Notes: generated from the letters alone by a model not told the origin. DNA of 61,575 nt from an uncultured bacterium (GCA_943788935.1 CALSSE010000028.1:1-61575); one strand, 5' to 3'; positions 27,345 through 36,148 are shown, counted from the first letter of the stretch. Translations and numbers: made by a program.

Positions 27345-27874
27345 AAGGATCTCCTTTTTTATGAGTTTTGAAGCACGCACAAAGAGCGTGTTATTGATTG
27401 AGAATACATGAAAACTATAAAGTTTATGACTTCTATACCTACTCGTTATCGTTGTCCATAGCAATGTCCAAGATTTCCTTAAATGAAGATTGAGCGATCA
27501 TCTAAGTGGTATGTATTTGGGATTAAACATTATAAAATACACAACCCAAGATGGAGGTTCTTTATGATTATTTGCTTGTCAGTCTCTTCATTTGTGAGTT
27601 AACAGACTCTTAGCCTGACTCTTGGCTTGACTCTTGGCTTGACTCTTGGCTTGACTCTTAGCCTGACTCTTAGACTGCTCTTAGACTGACTCTTAGACTG
27701 ACTCTTAGACTGACTCTTAGACTGACTCTTAGACTGACTCTTAGACTGACTCTTAGACTGACTCTTAGACTGACTCTTAGACTGACTCTTTAAGCCTAAT
27801 CTACAATCATCAAAAACTCATATTCTCTCGTCATGTAGACTCAACCCACGAGGGATTACTTAGAGGTTTATCCT
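27345..27874. other. 530-bp intergenic region between divergent lipoprotein and asd
   Basis: No gene of support is seen. Its right half is dominated by the 16-copy 12-bp repeat (27605-27790). On the minus strand, ATTATA at 27529-27534 reads TATAAT and may be a -10 box for the lipoprotein, with no good -35. After the repeat, an AGAGG ribosome site precedes asd. Confidence 0.6.
27605..27790. repeat. Intergenic 12-bp tandem repeat, 16 copies
   Basis: Copies of GACTCTTAGACT start at 27605, 27617, 27629, 27641, 27653, 27665, 27677, then 27688 and every 12 bases to 27784. The seventh copy lacks one base (11 bp). The first six are variants (GACTCTTGGCTT, GACTCTTAGCCT); the last eight or nine are almost identical, so expansion is recent at the asd side. 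On the minus strand one frame reads KSQS/KSQA, interrupted by the 11-bp copy, with no start codon. Confidence 0.95.
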
Positions 27875-28897
27875 ATGTCCAAAAGATATAACATCGCTAT
27901 ACTCGGGGCAACCGGCGCCGTTGGAGAAGAGCTCCTCAATGTGCTAGATGAGAGGTCATTGCCAATCCACAAAGTACGACTCTTCGCTTCTAAGCGATCA
28001 GCGGGCATCGCGGTAACTTGGCAAAAGCAGACCCTAAAGGTAGAAGATATTGAGACCGCTGACCTCCAAGGAATTGACATCGCCTTCTTCACAGCCGGAA
28101 GTCAAGCAAGTCAGACCTATGCTGGACGATTTATTGAAGTAGGCGCAGTGATCATTGACAACACCAGCGCTTTCCGAATGCAAGAAGCGGTTCCGCTTGT
28201 GGTGCCTGAAGTGAACGCTGAAGCGCTCGATAAGCATCGAGGGATCATCTCTAACCCTAACTGCTCGACGATTCAACTCATGGCCCCACTGAGCGCTCTT
28301 CACCGAGTAGGCGGCCTCAAGCGAGTCGTGGTGAGCACCTACCAATCATCGTCAGGGGCAGGGAAGAGAGCCATGGAAGAGCTACGAGATCAGACCATCA
28401 AGCTCCTCCGGTTTGAGGAGCCTCCACTCAAAATATTCTCCCGGCGTTTAGCCTTTGACCTCATCCCAGAGATCGGGTCAATAGAGCCTAGCGGAGACAC
28501 GAGTGAAGAAGAGAAAATGATCAATGAGAGTCGAAAAATCCTCTCTCTACCTCACCTTAAAGTGAGCGCTACTTGTGTTCGCGTACCTACCTTCATCGGA
28601 CACTGCATTTCGCTCAATGTTGAGCTAGAATCAGCGGTAGAACTCTCTGAAGCGAACGAGGCGCTAGAGAGGGCTGAAGGTGTCTTGTTGTGCGCAGCCG
28701 ATGAGTGGCCAAGCACCGTAGATGTGGTCGGAGATGATGATGTCTGGGTAGGTCGTGTCCGACGAGATCGATCTCTAGACTGTGGTTTTAATCTCTGGGT
28801 CGCAGCAGATAACTTACGCAAAGGGGCAGCGACCAATGCTATTCAAATCGCCGAGGCTCTCATCGCTCGTGATCTTGTAAGAGTAAACCTAACTTGA
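27875..28897 (+). CDS. asd: Aspartate-semialdehyde dehydrogenase
   Basis: 340 residues. The enzyme reduces aspartyl phosphate to aspartate semialdehyde, the branch point to lysine, diaminopimelate, threonine and methionine. Seen: NADP-binding GATGAVGEE (11-19), FASKRSAG (38-45), FFTAGSQASQ, the nucleophile Cys130 in ISNPNCSTIQ, YQSSSGAGKRAMEEL, and the Arg/His region VRVPTFIGHCISLNVEL. Length and order are normal for the Gram-positive-like/short Asd type. The 16-copy tandem repeat ends 84 bp upstream of the ATG, inside the probable promoter/leader region, so copy number might influence expression. Confidence 0.95.
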   Translation: MSKRYNIAILGATGAVGEELLNVLDERSLPIHKVRLFASKRSAGIAVTWQKQTLKVEDIETADLQGIDIAFFTAGSQASQTYAGRFIEVGAVIIDNTSAFRMQEAVPLVVPEVNAEALDKHRGIISNPNCSTIQLMAPLSALHRVGGLKRVVVSTYQSSSGAGKRAMEELRDQTIKLLRFEEPPLKIFSRRLAFDLIPEIGSIEPSGDTSEEEKMINESRKILSLPHLKVSATCVRVPTFIGHCISLNVELESAVELSEANEALERAEGVLLCAADEWPSTVDVVGDDDVWVGRVRRDRSLDCGFNLWVAADNLRKGAATNAIQIAEALIARDLVRVNLT

Positions 28898-28981
28898 GTC
28901 TCACTCTCTTTTAACGTACACAATGAGAACGCCAATTCTTTACAGAGCGTGATCAACGCTTATTGAGATCGCTTTCTAATC

Positions 28982-29012
28982 AGCGTTAATGCTATGGAGC
29001 ATATCTAACGCT
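28982..29012. other. Hairpin AGCGTTA-ATGCT / AGCAT-ATC-TAACGCT
   Basis: Twelve base pairs with a 4-base loop (ATGG) and a 3-base bulge. It lies between the asd stop and the gene at 29067. Without a T tract it is not a typical terminator; it may stabilise the asd mRNA end or act in the leader of the next gene. Confidence 0.45.
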
Positions 29013-29066
29013 CTCTCAGCGCTATTCCGAGCGCCCGTCCAGCCTGAACATGTTAAGAGGATCAAT

Positions 29067-30773
29067 ATGATCGACTTTTCTACTTATCGCTCCTTCATTG
29101 CTCTCACTCAGCGGACGCTGATCGGTTCTCTCCTCATCGTCCCCTTAGGTATCTCTCATTGTTTTGCTCAGGACTACGATGATAGCTCTGTTAGTGACAC
29201 AATATCGACCCTCACCTTGACGCCAGGCGACGTCTCTCTCAATACTGACAGTTGTAGCTCTTTAGCGGAGTCAGAAGAGTTTTCACTGAATGGTAGCTAC
29301 AATAACCCCTCAATCCTCGTCAGTTACACAGTCAGACTGATCGCCACTACAGGGAGTTCTTGTAATCATGAAGACGTGTGTGACGAATCCCCACTAGATG
29401 AGGGAGGTTGCTCATGCCTCAAAGAGGTGAGTAACGCCTCTACAATCTCCACGACTTTTACTGTCAATGATCTGTTCGATGACCCTTGCGTAGAGGGCGA
29501 AGAGCAAACCATAAATTTCTTTCTTCATTATGCGGAGAGTGAAGCCGATCCCTTAATCGGACTAAACCCTATCGAGGAAGAATCTCAGGCGGTCAAACTC
29601 TCGGTAGACCTCAACCCTCCCTCCGCTCCCGATGAGGCTCCAAGCGTGACTCCTGCTGAGGAGGCTTTAGTCATCAACGCGCCTGAAGTAGGTGGGGATG
29701 CAATCAAATATGAGGCTTGCGTATGGGCGGATAGTAGCTCTCGAGAGGAGGCAATATGTAGAGAGATTATGGGAGGAAGTGGAGATCGCTTTGAAGGCCT
29801 AGAGAACGATATAATCTATAACGTCATTTACAGAGTATATGACGATGTAAACAACCGCTCCGGAGATAGCCCTATCTCTCAAGGGACCCCCGCCTCAGTT
29901 CTTGATTTCGCCGAGGTCTACAGCGGTGAATATGGAGGCGGTGAGCGGGGGGGCTGTGAGCAAAGAGGGGTCGCCTCGGCGTCATGGATTGTCCTGTTCT
30001 TAGCTCTACTGTCAGTCATCTCTCGCAGACGCTCTCTCTCCCATAGAGCGAGTCGCCTACTAGGATTAACGCTCTCCATCTGTGCGTTCAGTCTAGGCCT
30101 CGTCGATCAAGCGTCAGCGAAGCGACTAGGTAGTCAAAGCCCGATGACCTCAACAATCACGCTCTCCGCGGGATCATATCAACCTTCAATCGATGAGGAG
30201 TTCACACCTACCGAGGGTGTTAAGCGCCCTTATGAACGGGTATTTCAAGACCAATCTCCCCTTATGTTTCAGATTCAACTCGAGCGACACCTATTCAACA
30301 ATAAGGGCACTCTCTCATTAGGTGGCAGCGTAGGATTTTGGAGCGTAGAGGGTGAGGGGCTCAGCGTAACGACAGTCAGTGAGAATACTGAGTTGTCCAT
30401 TATGCCTCTCTCTGCGTATGGTGCTTATCGTTTTGATCTCTTCCAAAATAAACTCCCTCTCATCCCCGTCATTAAAGTAGGACTTAGTTATTACAGCTGG
30501 ACAATCTACGATGGCGCTGGAGATGTGGCCTTGTTTGAGGATGGTAGCCAAGCCTCGGGAGGAACAATGGGGTGGTTTTATTCAGTGGGTGCTCACTTCT
30601 TACTCGATTTCCTCGATCGTGAGATGGCGTGGGCTTTTGACCGAGACGCAGGCGTCAATCATAGTTATCTGAGCTTTGAATACCAATCCTCACGAGTTGA
30701 CGACTTCGCTGATCCCGATTCCTTCAGACTCGGTAACGATATTTATCTCTTTGGGATTACGCTTGATATTTAG
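29067..30773 (+). CDS. Two-part surface protein: Fn3-like N-part with internal MYXO-CTERM-like signal, then beta-barrel
   Basis: 568 residues from ATG 29067, which has AAGAGGA upstream and opens a signal peptide ending in HCFAQD; ATG 28989 is also in frame but has no signal-like start. Part 1 (to about residue 290) is a Cys-containing beta-rich domain with an Fn3-like stretch (NPPSAPDEAPSVTPAEEALV). Then GGGERGGCEQRG, the hydrophobic SWIVLFLALLSVI and SRRR form a MYXO-CTERM-like sorting signal at 293-322. A second signal-like segment follows (LLGLTLSICAFSLGLVDQASA). Part 2 is strand-rich and barrel-like (GTLSLGGSVGFWSVEGEG, LIPVIKVGLSYYSW) and ends YLFGITLDI. No start codon stands between the parts, so it is one frame. 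Possibly a gene fusion. Confidence 0.7.
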   Translation: MIDFSTYRSFIALTQRTLIGSLLIVPLGISHCFAQDYDDSSVSDTISTLTLTPGDVSLNTDSCSSLAESEEFSLNGSYNNPSILVSYTVRLIATTGSSCNHEDVCDESPLDEGGCSCLKEVSNASTISTTFTVNDLFDDPCVEGEEQTINFFLHYAESEADPLIGLNPIEEESQAVKLSVDLNPPSAPDEAPSVTPAEEALVINAPEVGGDAIKYEACVWADSSSREEAICREIMGGSGDRFEGLENDIIYNVIYRVYDDVNNRSGDSPISQGTPASVLDFAEVYSGEYGGGERGGCEQRGVASASWIVLFLALLSVISRRRSLSHRASRLLGLTLSICAFSLGLVDQASAKRLGSQSPMTSTITLSAGSYQPSIDEEFTPTEGVKRPYERVFQDQSPLMFQIQLERHLFNNKGTLSLGGSVGFWSVEGEGLSVTTVSENTELSIMPLSAYGAYRFDLFQNKLPLIPVIKVGLSYYSWTIYDGAGDVALFEDGSQASGGTMGWFYSVGAHFLLDFLDREMAWAFDRDAGVNHSYLSFEYQSSRVDDFADPDSFRLGNDIYLFGITLDI

Positions 30774-31563
30774 TTCCTATCCTCAGCGCAGAGTCGCCTT
30801 AAAGCTCAGCTATGACGGAACAGGTTATCATGGTTGGCAGAAGCAACCTAAGATCGAACGAACGATTCAAGGTGAGCTAGAGCGCCACTTGAGCTCACTG
30901 CTTAAAGCCTCGATTGAGATTGATGGAGCGAGCCGCACCGACGCAGGTGTGCATGCTGAGGACCAGCTATGCGCTTTCAACCTTCAGCACCCTATTCTAA
31001 TCAGTGGGCTCATCAAGGCGATTAATCGTCGGCTATCCCCACAGATCGCGGTGACCCACGCCTATGATGTACCGCTTGATTTTCAGCCGCGATTCATAAA
31101 TCGAGGAAAACGTTATCGGTACCGTATCTATTGCGCTGAGACACGCTATCCTCTGATCGACCGCTACGCGACTTGGATTCGCTCTCCACTGAATAGGGAG
31201 GGGTTAGTTGAAGGTCTTAAGTGGCTGCATGGCGTTCATGATTTCACTAGTTTTGCCGCGAGCAATGGCCAACATAAAACTGCAGATCGAGAGATCTGGT
31301 ACACCTCTCTCCACTGCCTCCCTCTTCCTTCAGGCGGGGTCATGTATGAGCTTCGTTTCGCGGGAGATGGTTTCTTAAAGCAAATGATCCGTAATCTCGT
31401 CGGCACCTTAATCGAGATCGGGAGAGGCCATTGGGAGAGTCATCGAGTCCCCGCTATACTCGAGGCTCGAGACCGCTCGGCGGCGGGTCCGACCGCTCCC
31501 GCCAGAGGCTTGTGCCTCGAAGAGATGTTTTGGACCCCTCCATCAGAGCTCAAGGAGAACTGA
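30763..31563 (+). CDS. truA: tRNA pseudouridine synthase A
   Basis: 266 residues if TTG 30763 is used. The frame stays open to ATG 30676, but that would overlap the preceding gene by 98 bp and add residues unlike the family. With TTG 30763 the catalytic Asp in GASRTDAGVHA is residue 60, exactly as in E. coli TruA, which supports this start. Other motifs: LKLSYDGTGYHGWQKQP, RFINRGKRYRYRIY, HDFTSFAAS, YELRFAGDGFLKQMIRNLVGTLIEIGRG (split in conserved blocks), and the C-terminal RSAAGPTAPARGLCLEE. Function: pseudouridylation of tRNA positions 38-40. It overlaps the convergent rsmJ by 14 bp. Confidence 0.93.
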   Translation: MIFSSYPQRRVALKLSYDGTGYHGWQKQPKIERTIQGELERHLSSLLKASIEIDGASRTDAGVHAEDQLCAFNLQHPILISGLIKAINRRLSPQIAVTHAYDVPLDFQPRFINRGKRYRYRIYCAETRYPLIDRYATWIRSPLNREGLVEGLKWLHGVHDFTSFAASNGQHKTADREIWYTSLHCLPLPSGGVMYELRFAGDGFLKQMIRNLVGTLIEIGRGHWESHRVPAILEARDRSAAGPTAPARGLCLEEMFWTPPSELKEN

Positions 31564-32305
31564 TTGAGGGATTTTTAGGGAGTTTACGCTTGCCATAAAG
31601 ATCAAAGCGTATCGCTTTACCTTTCACCGATGAGGTTGGCGATCGCTGACCTAAATAGGGAGCTTTGAGCGGACGCTTCACCACCACCCGGCAATAGGCG
31701 TTCTCCTCAGCCCAGGTCAACAGCACCTCCTCCTCTAGTGGCTCAGACTGAGTAGCGAGAGCTCTCAAGATGACTGCCTCTTTGCCGACTGCCGATTTTT
31801 TTTTACTCTCGGGAAACATCGGGTCGAGATAGACAACATCGGGTCGCTTCTCAACAGGGAGAACCGACATCGCCTCACCAAATCGAAGCTGAACAGTTGA
31901 TTGAGCACGCCTCAGAGCATCTTTGGCGATAAGATAAAGGGGGAGAGAGCGTTCACTGACCCACACCTCAGCTCCATATGAGGACATAATATGAGCCTCT
32001 CGACATAAACCTCCGGTAGCATCAAAGATACATATAGCCTCCCCGCGTGAGGCGCCGGTGACTCGACAAAGAGACTCTCCACGCTGCCTAACTCTACGCC
32101 CGATCTCTCCCTCATCAAGAGAGAGAGCAAAGGGGTGTTTCAGCTCAGGGGCCATCACGCTTACCCCCTCTCCGATCAGCAGGACTGCCCTCTCTATCCC
32201 TTCTCCCTGATTTGTAACCCAATCATCGATCAAGCGACGATCTTCTTCACTGTAATCATAGTAGCTTGAGCCTTCACTGATATCGACCTCTAAAGACCAA
32301 GTCAT
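31550..32305 (-). CDS. rsmJ: 16S rRNA (guanine-N2)-methyltransferase RsmJ
   Basis: 251 residues matching the YhiQ/RsmJ family that methylates G1516 of 16S rRNA using S-adenosylmethionine. Seen in order: an N-terminal part with PFALSLDEGEIGRR, the SAM motif CIFDATGGLCREAHIMSSYG (94-111 region), SERSLPLYLIAKDAL, VVYLDPMFPESKKKSAVGKE (158-176) and VVVKRPLKAPYLGQRSPTSS with KGKAIRFDLY. DPMFP is diagnostic for the family. The start codon abuts the stop of the upstream gene (TAAATG), so both are in one transcript. Soluble, no odd features. Confidence 0.92.
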   Translation of the reverse strand: MTWSLEVDISEGSSYYDYSEEDRRLIDDWVTNQGEGIERAVLLIGEGVSVMAPELKHPFALSLDEGEIGRRVRQRGESLCRVTGASRGEAICIFDATGGLCREAHIMSSYGAEVWVSERSLPLYLIAKDALRRAQSTVQLRFGEAMSVLPVEKRPDVVYLDPMFPESKKKSAVGKEAVILRALATQSEPLEEEVLLTWAEENAYCRVVVKRPLKAPYLGQRSPTSSVKGKAIRFDLYGKRKLPKNPSISSP

Positions 32306-33823
32306 TTACTTCTCATCAAGCTCAAACAAAAGGGGAAGTGAGCAAGCACTCGGGAGCTTGAGGCGAGGTCTCTGACGTCGAGGGACCCCCCCCCGCCTTA
32401 AACCCTCCACACGTGTTCTCGTCGCGCCCTCGAAGGGCCTATTCTTTAATAAGCTCAAATTAATCAATAGCTGATTCCGCTTCCGTAAACGCTTAATAGA
32501 GACATGTGGGTTCCATGCTTGTAGGAGCTGCATACACATTTTCTCATCAAGCTCACACTGACCGAGAGCGAGCAATTTACGCCAGCTCTCCTCTCCTTGA
32601 TGTTGATAGCGAGACCACCGATGAAGAGGGAGCTTGATCTTTAAGCGTTGACCTGCCTGTAACTCATGATGTCGATCATAGCCATTAAACAGGGAGAGAT
32701 CATCACGCCAAGACTGCCAGTGTCCAAACACCAGTGAAAGGAGTATCCCCTCCATCCCACGAGGTACATAGTAACGTAGATAAGTAAACTCCATCGCTGA
32801 GCATTGGGGTTGATCTTCATCATCTAAGAGTGCTGATGATTCTCCTGAGCCATCAATAGGTATATCGAGTACAGAGACCTCAGCACTTGACCCCTCATCG
32901 CCTTGATCCCAAAGAGGAGGACGTTGTTTGTCTGCGCTTGAGTTTTCCTCCTTGAGATCATGATCAGGTGCTCTCTCAAGTAAACCAGCGCTACTCCATG
33001 GACTAGTTGCCCCCTTATTCTCTGAGTCAGTCATACGGTTCAGTTGAGATGCGTGCTGATCGGAGATCAATTGAGGGGTGTGATCATTGTATCTCTGGGT
33101 GACAACCATGTTGATCATCAAATAAATAATAATGATCGATATCCCGACCCAAAAGCATCGACGTAAGCGCTCTGCCAATATACTCACGCTCTTTGACATC
33201 GCCTGCGCTGATGCTCGGTCTTCGATATGATAAAGCCCCTCCGCTTCACTCAACATAAAGCGATGTAAGAGGTGGGCCTGAGGATTGGCCTTAAAGTGGT
33301 GGACAAAAGAGTATTCACCGAGCTGAAATACGAGCTGATCAGAGCTCTCCGTCTTCTCTTCTTCAAGAGGGAAGATGAATGTCCCATGAGCATCTGTCTT
33401 TGTAATTTGACTTCGATTGAGCGCTACTGGGACCTGTGTCATAGGCACACCCTGCCGATCGATCACTTGACCCCTCACCAAGGCCGGCCACTTCAATTTC
33501 AAGTTTGAGACCCTTTGATGGGTCGCGTCCACTTCGATCCAGTTGACTAGCTCTGCCTCTCGCCATTCAACGGTGAGAGAGCTCACCGGCCTAAAGACAA
33601 ATCGGAAGTTAAAGCGACCTCGGTCATCACTCTGTAGTGTCCTCCATCCATTAAGAGTAATTTTAGCGCCACGCAATGGTCCATGGTGAGCACCGATGAT
33701 CACCCCACGAATCACTCGTAAACGAAGAAGGGGTAGCATATACCGTCTCAGCCAACGCAGAGCCTTTATCTTATGGGCATTAAAGCGATTGACCGCTCTC
33801 TGAAATTCGGTGTTACCGCTCAT
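32306..33823 (-). CDS. Membrane protein with carboxypeptidase-regulatory-like domains and LysM-like C-terminus
   Basis: 505 residues. Residues 35-110 and 113-180 look like two carboxypeptidase-regulatory-like (transthyretin-type) beta sandwiches: IRGVIIGAHHGPLRGAKITL, SDDRGRFNFRF, then VRGQVIDRQGVPMTQVPVAL, TDAHGTFIFPL. A single membrane helix lies at about 228-250 (CFWVGISIIIIYLMINMVV), preceded by RLRR. After a Ser/Glu-rich linker, a LysM-like segment follows (FTYLRYYVPRGMEGILLSLV... LFNGYDRHHELQAGQRLKIKLPL), and a similar Asn-containing stretch (LLQAWNPH). The Arg cluster before the helix predicts an N-terminal-inside topology, which would put the beta sandwiches in the cytosol; this is odd. 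Function unknown, possibly cell-envelope. Confidence 0.6.
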   Translation of the reverse strand: MSGNTEFQRAVNRFNAHKIKALRWLRRYMLPLLRLRVIRGVIIGAHHGPLRGAKITLNGWRTLQSDDRGRFNFRFVFRPVSSLTVEWREAELVNWIEVDATHQRVSNLKLKWPALVRGQVIDRQGVPMTQVPVALNRSQITKTDAHGTFIFPLEEEKTESSDQLVFQLGEYSFVHHFKANPQAHLLHRFMLSEAEGLYHIEDRASAQAMSKSVSILAERLRRCFWVGISIIIIYLMINMVVTQRYNDHTPQLISDQHASQLNRMTDSENKGATSPWSSAGLLERAPDHDLKEENSSADKQRPPLWDQGDEGSSAEVSVLDIPIDGSGESSALLDDEDQPQCSAMEFTYLRYYVPRGMEGILLSLVFGHWQSWRDDLSLFNGYDRHHELQAGQRLKIKLPLHRWSRYQHQGEESWRKLLALGQCELDEKMCMQLLQAWNPHVSIKRLRKRNQLLINLSLLKNRPFEGATRTRVEGLRRGGVPRRQRPRLKLPSACSLPLLFELDEK

Positions 33824-34019
33824 CGCTGATTGATCTCATCATGAAGGGTTGACGCTGCGTTGCTTGTAAGAGGGATTTGTCTGATTAAACAAAAACATAA
33901 GCACAAAGGCAGGCTCCTGTCACTCATCATGTTCATTACTAAATACAGATATCCCTATTTCAGCTGACAAGCTCACCCAAGGTCGATCTCTCATTAGCCT
34001 CTAGCTCGGCGATGGAAGA

Positions 34020-34048
34020 TTGACAACCGGTGACCAAAGATAGATATT
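34020..34048 (+). promoter_or_regulatory. Sigma-70-type promoter TTGACA-17-GATATT
   Basis: A perfect -35 TTGACA (34020-34025), 17-bp spacer and GATATT -10 (34043-34048, 4 of 6). It stands 35 bp before the malate-synthase-like gene. The rest of the 259-bp gap after 33823 shows nothing else. Confidence 0.5.
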
Positions 34049-34082
34049 TAACTCTTTAATTAAGATAAAAACGGGGATATCG

Positions 34083-36146
34083 ATGAGCCAGACAACAGAG
34101 ACTAAAGAGCGAACGGAAATAGAGAGCGCGCTCCCTCTTTATGAGAATATGATCTCCCCTCGTCTCCTCGAGCGCCTCGCAGAGGATTCAGTCGCCGTAC
34201 AGTCTTGCCCAGGACTCTCTATGAGCCCCCAGTTACTTGAGAAGCCTTCATCACTCGAGACAGCGGCTGCTCAACAGTTTATTTGTCGACTCTATGAGCA
34301 TACCGCTAGTCACTTAAAACAGATCTTGAGACAACGTGTCCTTGACCGATCATTTATCGATGAGGTGACACTCTCTTGCGTCTCATTAAATCAAGAGACC
34401 GATTACCTATCGCCTCAGTATAAAACAGTCCTCGGAGCTCATGATGCTCAGAAGAGATTGGTTGTCGGCCCCCACCCTGAAGAGGGGCGAGATTCTTCTC
34501 ATAAGTCTATCGAGATCCCCTCTTGGCTCGCTGGAGATCAAGTCACCCTCTTTGGTCCGCCGGACACCGAAAAAATGTCGATTAACGCGATGAATGCCAT
34601 TCATCATCGACTCACTGATGAGCCAGCGATCGTCACTCAGCTCGTTGAAGATTCCATGTTAACCCCAAGATGGGGCGCCGACAGCGAAGACTCAAAGACC
34701 CCCATCATGAAAAACTTGCTCCGAGCGAATGAAAACCTCATCGGATGCTATGATGGTTCATTATCTTTTTATGATGAGCGTCGGGCTAAGTCATACAGTA
34801 TCAATCCTGACCGTAAGTCCCTCCCGGTAAAGAGAATCCCCGGTCTCGCTCTCCCCGATGGTCATCACCTCTATCACGGCGCTCCATTACCGCTTCACCT
34901 TTATGATTTTGCGCTGCATCTGTTTCATAATCACCGAACCCCTGAGGCCCTCGCCTTTTATATCCCCAAGTTAGAGAATGAGGAAGAGGCTAAGTATCTC
35001 GCGACTCTCATCGATCATGCTGAACGGATGATCCAAGAGCTAGACCCAGACTATCAACGGGGCACAGTTAAACTCTTTGTAGTGTTCGAGAACCCGAGAG
35101 CGATCTTCAGGATTCGAGAGATCGCCGATGCACTACACCCCTACTTTGTAGGAGGGAGCCTAGGGTGGCATGATTTCCTCGCTTCAACCGCTCGCTTATT
35201 TAAACATGACCCTCGCTATCAGATTCCAGTCAAGGCCGACCCCTATATCGTTATCAATCACATCCGAGAGTCGCATCATATTCTCTGTGAAGCCCTCAAG
35301 CCTATAGGCGGTATCGCCATCGGTGGTATGTATGGTACGCTCTATGAAGATCATAACCCCGCATCTTTTGAGGTGAGTATCGTCGGCTATATTAAGGATG
35401 TCTGCACTCAACTCAGGAGGGGGCTAGACGGTTTTTGGGTCGCTCACCCTAATTTTGTCCGGCTGGGTATTGCCCTCGTCCATGCCTGGAGGCTCTATGA
35501 GAGAGATCAGGTCGGAGGCGACCTCAAGTCCTTGATCGCTGCCCTAGTGCCAAATCTCAAAGAACAAGTACCATTGCTCGACTTCGTTTTTGGTGAAGAT
35601 GTCACCGGGCTTTCCCAAGATCACCCTCTCTATCAGCGAGGCGTATTGGCCGCCGACATTGAGACGTCAGAATTGATCTCTAACTCCGATGAAGCAGAGG
35701 TCAGATATAACATCTTTCAAGCGCTACAGTATTTAACCGATTGGCTCTGTGGTAACGGCTGTGTCGCTCTCCCAGCTCAGCTGAACAATGCTGTTGGCGA
35801 GTCGGTATTTGTCCGAGTCATGGACGATCTCGCTACCACTGAGCGCTCTCGATGGGAGCTATGGGCAGAGGTCCATCACGGTCGGGTCTCAAAGGAGGAA
35901 TTTGAGCGTATTCTCGAGGAAGAGATCGTCTTCATTCGGGCGGGCATCGATCAAGAGACTAAGAAGATTCAAGTTCATTGGCAAGGAGAGGCGGCTCGTT
36001 GGTACCCGGTGGCGATCAATAGTTTGAGATCTTTAGTCTTAAATGATGATCCGGTTGAGTTTGTCCCTGAGTTGATCCTTCCCTTCACTTTTGAGATTGT
36101 ACGTGAACAAGAGGACCCTTGGGAGTGGTTACAAGCGATCCTCTAA
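34083..36146 (+). CDS. Divergent malate synthase (AceB-like)
   Basis: 687 residues that align by motif along the whole of malate synthase A, the glyoxylate-shunt enzyme condensing glyoxylate with acetyl-CoA. Matches: FGPPDTEKMSINAMN (157-171; family GPTDRKMVINALN), VEDSMLTPRW (188-197; FEDSNSPTW), YIPKLENEEEA (293-303; PKLE), VVFENPRAIFRIREI (333-347; metal Glu region), IGGM (413-416), GLDGFWVAHP (447-456; G.DGTWVAHP), LTDWLCGNGCVALP (551-564) and VMDDLATTERSRWELW (579-594; MEDAATAEISR). Asp582 aligns with the catalytic base. Odd: the PROSITE block H..GLN.G.WDY.F reads LHPYFVGGSLGWHDFLA, and the usual RPRGWHL reads KRIPGLAL. It is longer than usual, and no isocitrate lyase lies nearby. Family certain, activity not. 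Confidence 0.85.
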   Translation: MSQTTETKERTEIESALPLYENMISPRLLERLAEDSVAVQSCPGLSMSPQLLEKPSSLETAAAQQFICRLYEHTASHLKQILRQRVLDRSFIDEVTLSCVSLNQETDYLSPQYKTVLGAHDAQKRLVVGPHPEEGRDSSHKSIEIPSWLAGDQVTLFGPPDTEKMSINAMNAIHHRLTDEPAIVTQLVEDSMLTPRWGADSEDSKTPIMKNLLRANENLIGCYDGSLSFYDERRAKSYSINPDRKSLPVKRIPGLALPDGHHLYHGAPLPLHLYDFALHLFHNHRTPEALAFYIPKLENEEEAKYLATLIDHAERMIQELDPDYQRGTVKLFVVFENPRAIFRIREIADALHPYFVGGSLGWHDFLASTARLFKHDPRYQIPVKADPYIVINHIRESHHILCEALKPIGGIAIGGMYGTLYEDHNPASFEVSIVGYIKDVCTQLRRGLDGFWVAHPNFVRLGIALVHAWRLYERDQVGGDLKSLIAALVPNLKEQVPLLDFVFGEDVTGLSQDHPLYQRGVLAADIETSELISNSDEAEVRYNIFQALQYLTDWLCGNGCVALPAQLNNAVGESVFVRVMDDLATTERSRWELWAEVHHGRVSKEEFERILEEEIVFIRAGIDQETKKIQVHWQGEAARWYPVAINSLRSLVLNDDPVEFVPELILPFTFEIVREQEDPWEWLQAIL

Positions 36147-36148
36147 AG

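Noticed and set aside
26953..27411. Plus-strand open frame rich in SPASSPAS opposite the lipoprotein tether
   Set aside because: It is the antisense reading of the 12-bp coding repeat; no ribosome site, and the minus-strand frame has signal peptide, lipobox and a terminator.
27605..27790. CRISPR array
   Set aside because: The 12-bp units are contiguous without spacers and are too short; no cas genes nearby.
27465..27800. Small minus-strand gene reading KSQS/KSQA repeats
   Set aside because: No start codon or ribosome site precedes the frame, and the 11-bp copy breaks it. Kept only as a note.
34083..36146. Unknown protein without a family
   Set aside because: Colinear matches to eight malate synthase blocks, including the catalytic MDDLATTERSR stretch, are too many for chance.
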